DNA of 64,000 nucleotides from Rhynchonema sp. JSB1_4. Lineage: Eukaryota; Nematoda; Chromadorea; Monhysterida; Xyalidae. Made by a program: the position numbers and the translations under genes. Below, piece after piece: positions 11,283 through 23,301 of the stretch (position 1 is its first letter; each line of letters starts with the position of its first letter). Below the pieces are notes generated by a model. The model was given only the letters and a program-made list of their open reading frames with translations, was not told where the DNA came from and made no database searches. The DNA lies in contig JASAMV010004469.1 in the NCBI GenBank assembly GCA_030248065.1, forward strand, positions 24,089 through 88,088, in the 5' to 3' direction.

Positions 11283-13551
11283 CCACGGTTCTGTGCCATT
11301 CAGTTTTACTCGTGCGGATCGGTCATGCGTAATGTGTGCCGCAACAATGCGCTCTCCGAATCCGAAAACCCGGGCCCGCCAAAACCGGCTTGCATTGCTT
11401 GTGTTATAATATGGCTTGTACGCTACTGTATACGTATACATGTGTGTAAGCCCCTTTTTTGACGTGCATACACATGCCACACTGGCCGCGCGCGTGTACT
11501 AGAAAATGCAGTGGCTGGCAGCGCACAAAACATACACTGTACATGTACATACATATGCAGGTACAATGTGCAATAGTATGCGCCGCGGATAGCCAGCCAG
11601 CTTTATACCCTGGTGAGCATATGAGAGCTTCAACTAACGGCTAGGAGAACCTCCGTGCCCATATAGTACCCATGCACAGCCGTATAATAGGCACATGTGT
11701 GGCTTGTAAGAGTGCATGTATTGTATATGTGTGTACAAACCAGCGTGCAGTATAGGTGCACCAGCTATAGCAGCACAGCACTATTGCGCAAGCGCCGTTA
11801 CAGGGTGGCTCTAAAATATTGTGCTCCGAGCGTCGCGCACCAGCGATAAACACAAGTAAGCAACCCTGTAACGGATGGATTGGGTCCCAGACGCACTGGG
11901 GAACCCAACGGTTTTCCATGTGCGCACATGCTGTATGTCCATGTAGGTGCATCTGTGGCAAGTTGGGGTGCGAGTTGAGTACACAGAGGGCCACCGCCAG
12001 CGCTACTACTACTACTTTCACAGCCACCAAACCCAATAGTCTGTAGCTTCAGCGGCTACGGAAGCTAAAATAGAACTCACGCGTTAGGTTCAAGCGTATG
12101 CGTATATGTGAACCAGCGCCATAGTGAGAGCCGGCCAGCGCTCTACCGCATTTTGTTCCCCCGAAGCAAGCAAGAGTTTCTCTTTTTCGTGTTTCGCCTG
12201 CGCGCCGACCTAAAGCGGCATGTGTGTGAGTGTGTATGACTGATGTTGTACTGTTCGTTTTTCAGCGCCACACTTTTTCCAACCGTCCCCAGTCCAGTTT
12301 TTGGCTCCCAGCCTTCCTCATATGAACGCACGTTCGATGCATGTGTACATGACGTGCTTGGATCAAAGTTACAGACATCAGAGTAATGTAATGCATACAT
12401 ACTTGCTTGTGCGGAGGAGAAATGTCTCACGCCGGCTCGCAAATTCCGGATTATTTTCAGCTTCAGGAAGCGCAAATTGAGCCCCCTTCATGCTTGTCTA
12501 TAGCCACCTTGGTTGCTCTCCGCTGCTGTTGCGCTTTGAGAACTCCGTACTTTGTCATGCGCCTAAACAGAGATTTGCGAAGTTCTTTCCAAATATTCAT
12601 GTAGTGCACATTTTACCTTTTAGAGGAAGCAGTTTCATCCATCCGCATAAATCTCATCTTTATACCATTTCTCTCGTTTTTGCAATCATACCACCATGCA
12701 GCACTTTTTTGAGTAAGGTGTGGCGCAATCGAATCTATGATGTTCAAAAAAACCAAACCGTCACGCTCTTATAGACGCCAAAGTTTTTTTCATTTCATGT
12801 GATGTCCCCAAGGCAAGCTCTTGCCTGGAGCCATTTGCGTTCCATATAACCTAGCCATGCATTTTGAGTGGTAGGTTGCGCGCTTTGGTTTCTGTTCGAG
12901 GCGGAAGGCAAAAGTGAAGATTTATACACCCAAAGCTTCGCGCACGCCCCGATCTGCTTTGCATGTGTTGTATTTATGAAGACTCACATGCCGCCAATGC
13001 CTTTGTGGAGTGTGGTCATACGCCAAGAGAGCCAGCTTCTGGAAGATTATATTTGCATAGCACTGGGCTCTGGGCTACCAGGGTATGCCGGTAGCCGGTT
13101 GTTCTTTCTTTGGTTTTGCTTTACGTCTACACACTTTCTGTGTGTGCTAATGTCACAGTCAGAAGTCAGTCACACTGGTCACACTGTGAAAACGGAATAT
13201 ATTGTTTTGTAACTTTGGTCCCCGACCCGGCTGCCTATATCGCACGTTGTACCCATTGGGCTTGCTCTCGAATGTTGGACTTGCATAATATTTATGTGGT
13301 CAACGCACGTGTCGCCACCGATGGTCGTGTCAACACAGCCACCCGCAATGTCAATTTTATTTGCGTTGAAACTTTCTGGATTATTCTGTTTTCGGGATCG
13401 GGATCCCGTTCGAGCACGGCTTGAAACATTACGCTGTCGTCAAGTGCTTTATGGTTATTGCTATTATGTATTATTCTGCTGGCGACTAATAGGAAGAGAT
13501 TCCGAACGGAGGCGTCACACAACTCAACAACTCCAACCGAACCGACGCATG

Positions 13552-13628
<77 letters not shown>
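13552..13628. repeat. Poly(A) tract, 77 bases
   Basis: An uninterrupted run of about 77 A. It produces the spurious poly-Lys and poly-Phe frames across 13292-13826. It may be a retroposed tail or a simple repeat; no retroposed gene was recognised upstream. Confidence 0.9.
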
Positions 13629-13631
<3 letters not shown>

Positions 13632-14090
13632 AACAATACCTAAATTACAACCGCAACCGCGCAAAAAATTCAAGAGCATGCAAATTCGGCGGTGTCGTTG
13701 CAAAATGTAAGAGAACGATAATTTCAGGCTGTTTGCGAATGTGGTGGGCACCTGTTGTACAGGTACCAGATTGCAACAAGTTTCACGGTTTATGGAGCAT
13801 AAAGCAATGAACTCCATGAAGTCCACCTGCCGTGGTTATCACGGTCTCCAGGTCAACCGGTGACGAAATGAAAGCCGCATGACATATTGCCATGTTCGTT
13901 TCCCATGATATCCACTCTTACTAAAGCCGTCATTATGATGCCCATGGTAACATTGTCGTTCGCAAACTGCCACTGCGCGATTCTGCCATAGCGTTTTGTC
14001 ACAAAAACGTGTATATTTTGTGTAGACATGTATGTATGTACCTTGCCGAGGTCCTTGAACTATTCGTCGAAGACATAATATACATATGTA

Positions 14091-14326
14091 TAGTAAATTT
14101 CCAAATTCGCTGCCGCACAATAAAGTACGCCCCATAGTTAATGTCAAGTTATGAACCCGAACGCTAACCATGCGCGGTTCTGAAACATTGCGCGCAGCTG
14201 CCTGGCTGGCTGGCAAGCTGCGTGTGTGTTGGCTGTTTTAATGTTTCACAAGTTGAATTTCGGGTTTAGAACCTGACATTAACTATGGGGCGTACTTTAC
14301 TGTGCGGCAGCGAATTTAAAAATTAA
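14091..14326. mobile_element. MITE family 2, copy 2
   Basis: Same arms as the 9163 copy (TAGTAAATTTCCAAATTCGC and CTATGGGGCGTACTTTACTG). The right terminus has decayed to GAATTTAAAAATTAATC. The loop again holds CTGAAACATTGCGCGC. Confidence 0.78.
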
Positions 14327-15088
14327 TCTAAGTTGTACAACAATGAGACACAAACCCCCAACATCGATCACTCTGTGATATCGATACACAAACACAAAGT
14401 TGCAAACTTTCCCACTGGGGGTACTACTACCCACCCTTCCTCGGGTTCACGCAATGTTGCAAGAACCAAGTGGCCTTCCATGTTGACTGACAGCTGTGAA
14501 GCGCAGAGTTCATTCTGGAAAACGCCGCCCCCCCCCCCGCCTATAGATGCACGCATTGCGCATGCTATTCTGTGTATCCATGAGAGTCGATTTCGTGTGC
14601 TTCAAGTTAGCGCGAACTCGAAGGCACTAGTTGTCTCCAAACTCACATCTGTATACCTTCTTATACTACTCTGTCATGGTCCATGGAATTCTCATGTTGT
14701 TATGAAGCAAACAGCATGTAGGGGTGTCGCGCAGTCAGAGAACTGCACAAAGTCTGGGAAGCCTGTTATACGTGTTCTGCGCCAGAATTGCAACCGCTAA
14801 CTGCCTCACATCTAAAGTTGAAATTGAGGCACTTGCGCCTGCGCACACGCTTCGCAGCGAGAAGCGCGCACGCTACCAAAGAGTCTTTTAACTTTGAGAC
14901 ACTGTAACTCCTATTTGTGTGTATGTACATAGCCAGTTCTCCACGATGCCAAGTTTGCTGCTACTACATATGCCCTGGCGCCTCCCCAGCTAGCTGCCGT
15001 GCATAGAACTCGTTTTTGTTCCAAGAAGTCGAAGTTTCTGACAAAAATTCAGCTATTCCGCGCGTGTATAGTAAAATGCGTCCCGCGG

Positions 15089-15170
15089 CAGGGTTGGAAA
15101 AAAAAATTTTTTTTTTAAACAAGTTTTTTTTTTAAAATTTTTTTTTTAAAAATTTTTTTAGTTTGGGTTC
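15089..15170. mobile_element. CAGGGTTGG-ended A/T-tract element, left part
   Basis: CAGGGTTGG is followed at once by alternating blocks of A and T 8-11 bases long. The same terminus opens the complete copy at 25077. No matching CCAACCCTG end was found before 15707, so this copy is truncated or rearranged. Confidence 0.5.
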
Positions 15171-15393
15171 TTTCCTAAACGCTTCGCATGCTTTAGCAGT
15201 CACTTTTTGACTGGCATCCTTTCAGGGTGTTTACGTCATTTCGTGGATCACGTCTTGCTTGTTGGCTGTGCTGCTCTGTGGTCGACCGTTTGTGGCCGAT
15301 CGATTCACTCAAACCACACAGAAATGCGAATATCCCCTGCAGAAATCCTTTCGGTAGCTAATATCAATACACCAGGATAAAAACTGGAATTCC

Positions 15394-15514
15394 GGAAGAA
15401 AAAAAATTAAAAAAAGTAAAAAAATTCAAAAAAAAAAAAAAAAAAACAACCCCCAAAAAAAAAAAAAAAAAAAAAAAATTAAAAAAAAAAACCCCCCCCC
15501 CCCCCCCCCCCCCC
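15394..15514. repeat. Poly(A)/poly(C) low-complexity tract
   Basis: Blocks of A separated by short C or T interruptions, ending in a run of about 24 C (15491-15514). The length may be unreliable in an assembly. Confidence 0.85.
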
Positions 15515-15706
15515 TCTCCACGAAGACGCATAGGACGCATGCATAACCAAGTTATACACGCGCAACTGTCGTTTTAGGAGTCCGGCTTTTTACGTTGAAA
15601 TGGAAACAGTTACAATTTGGTTCAGTAGTGTACGTATATGTTGACCACAGCTCCTTAACTCCCACAAGAGTGCGCTAGTAAAAACTCGTAATTAGACCTT
15701 GTGAAC

Positions 15707-16065
15707 CAAGGGCGGATCCAGGGGGCCATGGCCCCCTTTGGTCCATTTGGGAGGCCACCTTTTCGGAAGGAAGAAAGAAAAAGGACCATTAAATCGTAGG
15801 ATTTTTTACTCTGATACACGTCAAAAGTCCATAAGAATCGCGCGACTTCGCGCGTCAGATACACCCATGAGACCCATTTTCCAGGAAATTTGGCTGTTGC
15901 GCGCGTAAAAAGGGTCAAAATTTCGCGCGCTTCGCACGCGTCGTTGTCACATTTGGTATTATATAATATTTGGTGCAAAAATCTCGAAATTCTAAACAAG
16001 CATTTGATAAAAAATGACCTTCTGGATCTGGCCCCTCCCTTGACTAAAAGCTGGATCCGCCACTG
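15707..16065. mobile_element. hAT-like MITE, complete copy with 8-bp duplication
   Basis: A 359 bp element opening CAAGGGCGGATCCAG and closing CTGGATCCGCCACTG. It is flanked on both sides by the exact octamer TTGTGAAC (15699-15706 and 16066-16073). Eight-base duplications and CA..TG termini are the hallmark of hAT transposons. There is no transposase, so it must have been moved in trans. Relatives lie at 1329, 31767, 36356 and 59097. Confidence 0.88.
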
Positions 16066-16542
16066 TTGTGAACAGGTGCAGGAGGGGAGAAACATTCAGT
16101 TAGAGGTTACGTATGTAGTATAATGTATATATGTACGTACAGTATAGTCATTCGTACTCTTGGGATCATGTCTGAAAGGTGCTGCTAAGCGCTGTTGGGT
16201 GTTTTGTCAGATATTTTGCCATGTTTTCACAGGAAGTAAAGTTCGTGTGGAAAGATGCTCCAGGCCTCGTCAGTAAACAAGCAAAAAAACGTATTATAGT
16301 TAAATAATCTTATGCAGAAACACCAGCTGCCAATAATTTCAATCAAAAATCAGTCCAAAAATCAAAACTCCAATGAAACCGCTCGATTAATCAATCGATT
16401 TCTTATCATCACTCCCAATCAATAATCACTGCCAAAAGACAACATCGTCGGATTTTGATGTTTGTTCGGACAATTCTAATGCCAGATCAACATCGTGTAC
16501 ACCCTGTTTGATCAAGGCGACGTTTGCTGGAGGCTTGGAGCC

Positions 16543-19500
16543 ATGTCGCTCACCGGTCCGGTCGCGGCCTCGCAAGCCTCTACGTCCGCAGGTCGGATAT
16601 GGGCCTGGGACAAGGGGGCTTAGTTTTTTTTTCAAAATTCCCTGGGTGCAACTTGCACCTACAGTATGTCAAATTTTAAGCGCAACTTGCACCTAGAATT
16701 TTGTTTTATAAACAAAATGCGAAAAATCAGGTGCAAGTTGCACCTAACCTCATATTTTAGGTACAATTCAAAAATTTTAGGTGCAAATTGCACCTGGTGT
16801 CTTTTTGGCAGCCCGATTCCTGAAGGCTTAATGTTTTCCAATCCCTTTATCTCTGGGTCGGACCGATAAAGGCCCAGCTGCACACTTGTGATGCTTGTTG
16901 ACAAATTCAGAACTGAAGGGGATCACAGATGTTATCTTGCATCCATAGGTGGGTTTGTCACATTTGATTGCAATCATAGAGTTAGCATGTGCAAAGATTT
17001 ATAGGTCCTTTGGACACGCGATTCAGGCTTGACCATGTTGGGTCCGGGTCTGACTTCAATGTAGTCTTGGTCATCAATCTGTCATTGATATTGGTCGCAC
17101 AATGACCGTTATAAGAATTCATCAAATCAATCCTGATTTTCACGTTCAATCACTCTTAGCCACTGTGTTATTTGTGGTTCTCACAAAACATTTTCAGCTG
17201 AAAATAACCTAGCAGAGCACCCACGTTGCTGCGGATCTGAAGCATTTTGTGGACTGCATGCTTTGTGTGTGATCACGCAACGCAACGTCATTGCCCCATC
17301 CCACATTACGAGGCCCCGTCATTTCCCACTTTACAATTCAGAAAAAAATTGACAGTCATTCTGCGACCAATATCACGCAATCATACAATATCCTTGATTG
17401 TAGCCAAAAGCGGTGGTTGTTGTCCGATACGGAGCGTCACTGAACCTAACCATTTGTTTATGCAGGTCCCGGTCTGATCCAGGCGGGTAACCCGGTGGTG
17501 CCCCATCCAGCCCCGTCACACAGTATGCACCACCACCACCACCCTCCTTTGCACGATCCCGTCGTCGTGGCCGCCCATCCCCCGCCGACCGAGTCAGAGC
17601 AAAGGGTGGTGCATGAATTCACGCAGCTGTTGGACAAATCGAAACAGTTGTTCAATGGCATTAGGTTTGTTGTCTTTTTCCGCGACTTTTCAGGCCCGGA
17701 AGTTCAGGCTCGACCTTTTCAGGCCCAATTTTTCAGGCCCGGTCGATTCAGGCCCAGCATATTGGGCCCATTTATAGGCTTAGGCTCCACCCGGGCCTAA
17801 ATCGGCCGGCCCTGAATGTCCGGGCCCAAACCTGTGCCCCGGAACTGAACCGTCGCACAATATTGTTATCTGCTTTGCTTGTTGTCATTTCTGAAGTTTT
17901 TTTGAGAATAGACACAACATATCAGAACTATTTTATCAATACTTCAATGGCATACTTTATGATGTTGATAAAACATTTTTGTGTCAGAATATTTTTGTTT
18001 GCAATTTGAGTTCGGAAACTAAACCTCATTTTTGACCAATTGATCAATTAGTTTGTTATGCCGAAAGAATAATTCGATTTTTCAATTGATTTGAAAAGGC
18101 TGACTCAATTTTAGCCTCAATCTTAACACCTTGAAAACTGCAGAGACCTACCGCTCCACGGCACCAAACAATGGCAGGGCTACTTTGGTCGCACTTTCGA
18201 CCTCTACACACGACTATGGAAGTTTCAGCAGCAACACCGGTTTGTTTCGGTCCTTTTATGTTGAATTCAAATTTCCTAAAAACAATGTAACCATTAAAAC
18301 ATATCGATTTGTATTTCACAGCCAAGTGCTGGATCGACATTACGGGTTAAAACGGTGGCAAATCGGTGAGGTTGCCTCGAAAATCGGCCAACTTTACTAT
18401 CATTATTAGTGAGTTCTATTACAGTTTTTTTAAGATGCTAATCTTTATAAAAGACAGCATAAAACCACACGCGTCATAAAATCACTTTATACTTTCAGTT
18501 TACGCACGAGCGAGACGACGTATCTACTGGAAACGTTTTCGTTCTATTCAGCAGTCAGATCTCGCGCGTATTATTCGAATATATCATTGAATGAAAAGTG
18601 AGGTGTTTGTTTTTGCAATTGTTCGCAGATGGTATTTAATCCATGATAAACAAAAAAAAGATGAAACACTTTAGCTTCCGTCCCGATCTCACAGTGAAGA
18701 AGCTTCGCTACTATGCACGATTTATCGTTGTTTGTCTATTGCTCAAAAAACTCAAACTGGTTCGCGATCTAGTTAGGGTTAGTGATGTTTGTACAAGTTT
18801 TTACATTGTTTAGCTATTTGAGATTGTTCTCTTTTGTTTCATTTGCGTCATTTTTGCAGGAACTCAGCAGACTTGTGGAGGACTACATCAACAGATACGA
18901 CCCGGAGGATCAACTTGAATGGTCAATGATCCTTCAGGAAATCAAGAGCTTTGTTGAGGTGGGCATCTGAAAGTGACGACATTATAATGGTCAAGGGTAC
19001 ACGATAAGAATTACCATCTGAATCCGAAGCGAAATAGTGAAATGAACCTACATATGAACCTCGCAAAAGCGCGTGCGGAATCACATGCCCTGTTTTCATG
19101 AGCAGAGCAGGCTCAGGCTCCTTCTGAGTCTCTCTTGGTCGCTCAGCCATTTCGTGCACCAGGTCATCGTCACTAACACGCACCGATCTAACATGAAGTT
19201 TGGCAAAATATAATCTTTACCACCATTTCGAAATTATGTAAATGATCGTCTAATGTTTCATTTACACATTCAGGCTGATAACATCGTCTCAATAGTCGAT
19301 GTGGACAATTCTACCGTAGTCCTTAGTCACCGACTAACCCCCTACAATACGCCACCCCTGGAAAAGGGTGTACCCTTCAAATATACACTGCAAGAAGTCA
19401 TATTAGTTGGCAACTGTGTTGATCAGGTTCGAACTTTCTTTTTTGCTTCATTTTGATTGGTGACATGCATGTTGTGCAATGACTTATCGATGGGCATGAT

Positions 19501-22500
19501 AACAAGTTGTTATCATCATGGCTATATCAATGATAAAAAAGGTGACGATAAACATAGGCAACCAACCCTTGTCTGAGGAACATTCAATGACCGGACGACT
19601 TGTGGAGCATGCTCTACATACAGTATATGTAGATCGGTTGTTTTCTCTTGCTTTCACTGATGGGCGATGCAGGTTATCGTTGGCGTAACAGCACCAGCAG
19701 AGGGCAATATACACTCAACAATGATCTCGGAACTTATATTCGTGAAGTTCTGCTTGTATAGGGTGTTACTTGTTTTTGCAAGCAAACGCAGACTATCTAC
19801 CTGGTTCGCCGGACTGATAGCTCAATTTTTCGATCCATCAACCGTTATTCGACGGGTCGTTCCAGTAATTAGTAACTAGAATAAATTTTTCCCTGATTTT
19901 TCAGGTGAAATGCACCGAATTATCACTGGACATGTTCTGGATGCTGCAGGCGCTGGAGCGGGAGCCACACGAGGATCTCGCAATGGGGGTCAGTAAATCT
20001 GACATGTCCCCTTCCCCCGGCCGCACTCCATACGTTAGTCTAGGGCCCCATATTGACTCGGACCCCCTTGAGAAATCAGGGGGTGCCGTGCTGCCCTGCT
20101 TTTGATATGAGTGAGTGCGATATTTGGTCCCTGGTCCCGTTTTTTTGGTTCCGTTTCCATGCGTGCGCCATGTTTTCGTGAGATTTGGTGGTGTGGATAA
20201 CTTAATTTTGAATTTTGCTAATTTATGCTTTTCATGAGAGAGAATGACACCAACTTCATTAAAGCGCCTTGTCCCCAAAGCCCCCACTGCATCCTGTGCC
20301 TGTTGCTTTACGTTATGTATCTTTCCTGTGATGTGTTTGTGCGTGTGTGTGTGTGTGACTGCCATTAGTTCTCATTTGCTTCTTTTGCGTTGCCGTTGTT
20401 CAACGGAATAACTCCATTTTTACTCCGATCAAGTATTGAGTCGGCACAAAAATCTGGCTGCTGTATTGTCTGCTTTCGCATTCAAATGAAACTCAGTATT
20501 GTAATGTTTCAATGGAGACAATGACATGAACTTCTTCAGGACGACGTGTTTATTCGAACGTCGGGCAAAGAGAATCCGCACAAATATCTCCTGTACAAAC
20601 CGACCTTCTCGCAGCTGTTGCTGTTCCTGAGCTCAGGTGCGGAAAATGTTTATTATTTTTTGACAATTATTTATTTTTGCGATAAGTTTTTCAATTTTTA
20701 AAAGAATTTCTAAAAATGTTGAAAACGTTGTTTTCAGGTTACCGAGACCTGCCGAGTGACGGCGCTATGCTTCTGTACATATCGGCCGACGGATGTTTCA
20801 CGGGCGGACAGTCACGTTCGTCGACGCGTAAGTTGTGCTTTGTTACCGTAATCCCAGATCAACCGTAACCCCATATGAATACACAGCAAACGTTGTTTAC
20901 CAGTACCGAATTTAGATGATTCCAATTTACGTTGAAATATTGTAAACCATCATCTAAAAATCTGACAAAAGCAAGTCGAGGTCCATGAAGGTTGAGGGCG
21001 GGTAGAGAAATATTGGCCGTCTCAAATTTGAAGACAAGGGTTATGGACAGTTGCAATTGGACCACTGCTTTAATTTTGACCAGCGTAAAAGTCGTTCATT
21101 TGGTGTTGAGGAACAGCTTGTGGATAGTCCAAACGCATTCATAGCGCTTGCCGACAAATTTGCTGATACGCCACTATCTACAGTAACCTACAGTAACCCT
21201 ACCATAACCCAAGGTACAGATGGCTACGACGTTGGTGGCGTGACAACAGCACTGCCACAAGACATGGCCAATGATCAAACAGCGACCAGTGCATCATTGC
21301 ACAATCCACAGACGGGAAACAGGGATATTGATTGGTTGGAATATTTTTGATGTGATTATTTAGTTCCTTTTTGTTTTGCTTTTTCGGATGTATCGAACTT
21401 GGTTATTGGTCCGGTATTGGTTTGGTCACGTGACGTTTTTTCGAGCGGTATACTTCGAGACTTGTGGGCTCAATTAATTTATACCGACGCGCATGAATGT
21501 TCTGTATAATATATTGAAACCAAAGTCAGCACAAATAACAACACTGAACCCGATACCACCAATACAGATGTTGGCTAGGTAGCAGCAGCAATAGAGACGG
21601 AGACGTGTCTGTCTTTTCCTGTGGTTGCAAGACTTCGCACGGACGATGTAAAGGTGCATCTCCCGTCTGTGTGGACAGAACTAGACAAGTCATGACAAAT
21701 TTCATTGATGTTACACCATCCATCTTGATGACACGCGCGCAGGCTCATCATTGTGGAGTTTCGAAAGCTCGTGCCACGTCCCAAAAAACTACCGTAATCC
21801 CAGTCCTACCGTAACCCATCTCTTACAGTATCCACCCGGGCGACCTCTACCCGTATTCTCGCAAACCGTTCGTGCTAATTCTCGACAGCGACAACAGTTC
21901 GGTGTTTCTGGGCATGCCGAACCTGTTCAATCAGCCGCTCATCACATTCGCCTCGCCCGTCGACCTGCCTGCCTATTTACAAGGTACCGTAATCAATTAT
22001 CCGATGCAAGTACGGTAGCCCTACCGTAACCTAATTATAATTGGTGGTGATACATAATTGTCACTGCAGTCAGGTTTTTCTCACGCAATGCTTGTCACAT
22101 ACATAGAGGTTCCATCGTTATAGTGGTATCATCTAGGCCTGACTCGCCTGAAAATCTCATGAAATAAAGCCTGAAACCGGCCCTCCTAATTTGCAGCGCA
22201 ACCGAAGCGCGGTTCGGTGTTCTCTCTGTTCCTGCACAGTCCGCTGACGGCGTTCTGCTACATTTGCAACATCAGCGAGATTCCGATCGCGTTATGGGAC
22301 AAATGCCAGGCGCACGTCGACAAGTTCACGTGTGACGCCGGCAGACTGCTGGTCAGATGTCCGAAAACAGGTGATGTTTCACGGCCATGTATCGTACGGT
22401 ACGCCGCTGTTTACTTTGTAGTGACTGACGACATCAGCTCGGCCAGAGCAATCGAGTGAATTTTTTTGTTCGTGGGAAATCTCCGATCGTGTCACTTTTC

Positions 22501-23301
22501 GGCACCACTAATATTGATTAATAATACAGATATATGTATTCTTAGGTTGACTATTGACTTTATTGCGTGTATTTTACTGAGGAGCATGATAACATGCATA
22601 ATGACATCTAAGAACGAATAATCTAAAAACCACATACTCGAGTGGCTGGCATTAATATAAGCGCATTTTTCTTGGCGCGATGTCGCCGAAATCCGTGTCA
22701 ACAATGCCCAGGTACTGATGAAGCTTGGAATCTTAACGCAAATATGGCTAATAAGCAGGTACCGTTGAAATCCGTTACCTGAAATCTTGAATTACGGTAT
22801 TCCAGATCGCAGCTACATCGAGTTGTACTCTGATGACTTCATTCGCCTGATTATTCTCCGTTTCATTTTCTGTGCCTGTGTGTTGAGGTTGCATCGAAGC
22901 TTCAGGGTGAGTTGGATTAAGCGATTGTTAATTTTTGTTTTTTTCATTGTGCTGATGTTCGTTTTTTGTTTTGAAATACTCTTACTCGATGGGCGTGATA
23001 GCAAAACAAGGATGGATACGCCTGTGTACACTGCGCCCTATACAATCGTCTCTAAATTTGCGAAAAGTAGTCTGTTAGCTTACCATTTGATGCAAAAACT
23101 GTGCGATAAATAACAGACTGAAAAAATCATCAAAAACCATGCCTTTTATAGTTGAACCCAGCGCTGCAACCGCACTGCCATCCCCCGGTGCCCCAAGCAG
23201 AAGTGCTACAGCATCCCAATTTGACGCGACTTGTGCTCGACTTGGCCTGTATTCTGGATGTGCTGGCCGCTTTCCGCGACACTGAGGAGTCCGTTTGCTA
23301 G
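16543..23301 (+). CDS. SCAI: SCAI (suppressor of cancer cell invasion) orthologue
   Basis: Sixteen exons: 16543-16591, 17466-17664, 18144-18239, 18322-18408, 18499-18597, 18675-18777, 18860-18958, 19274-19426, 19905-19988, 20540-20636, 20738-20827, 21220-21334, 21829-21983, 22197-22370, 22806-22906 and 23152-23301. All phases close to 616 aa (human 606). SCAI is a nuclear cofactor that restrains MRTF/SRF transcription and binds 53BP1 in DNA repair, as known for the vertebrate protein. Diagnostic stretches are LLDKSKQLFNGIRDLP, YFGRTFDLYTRLWKFQQQH, GLKRWQIGEVASKIGQLYY, KKLRYYARFIVVCLLL, DMFWMLQALEREP, LYKPTFSQLL, HPGDLYPYSRKP and the C-terminal LACILDVLAAF. The N-terminus is unlike the vertebrate one and carries a short His run. 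Exon 1 rests on phase and position only. Exon 12, with GYDVGGVTT, is less conserved. Confidence 0.95.
16645..16796. repeat. Cluster of GGTGCAACTTGCACC hairpins in SCAI intron 1
   Basis: At least four near-copies of the short palindrome GGTGCAACTTGCACCT (also CGCAACTTGCACCT, AGGTGCAAGTTGCACCT and AGGTGCAAATTGCACCT), separated by AT-rich spacers with AAAATTTTAGGTG words. It starts 53 bp after the proposed exon 1 donor. Confidence 0.7.
17678..17861. mobile_element. MITE family 3 (CAGGCCCG array), copy 1
   Basis: Opens TTCCGCGACTTTTCAGGCCC and ends GGAACTGAACCGTCGCACAA. The termini are imperfect inverted repeats around GCGAC..TTCAG. The inside has repeated TTCAGGCCCG units and a TAGGCTTAGGC core. 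It begins 13 bp after the SCAI exon 2 donor. Further copies are at 41156 and 48364. Confidence 0.72.
19153..19183. repeat. GACGATGACCTGGTGCACC motif, inverted copy
   Basis: Reverse complement of the words at 4584 and 26766 (CGTGCACCAGGTCATCGTCA). Lies in SCAI intron 7. Confidence 0.5.

Larger units (their letters stand above)
10375..16542. other. Gene-free interval between EXOSC2 and SCAI
   Basis: About 6 kb with no frame I can tie to a protein family. It holds a GAGCAAG-type MITE (11069), a 77-base poly(A) run (13552), a family 2 MITE (14091), a poly(A)/poly(C) tract (15425) and a hAT-like MITE (15707). Open frames here are short and overlap these repeats. Confidence 0.7.

Noticed and set aside
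13292..13826. Poly-Lys and poly-Phe frames
   Set aside because: Translation of the 77-base A run and its complement.
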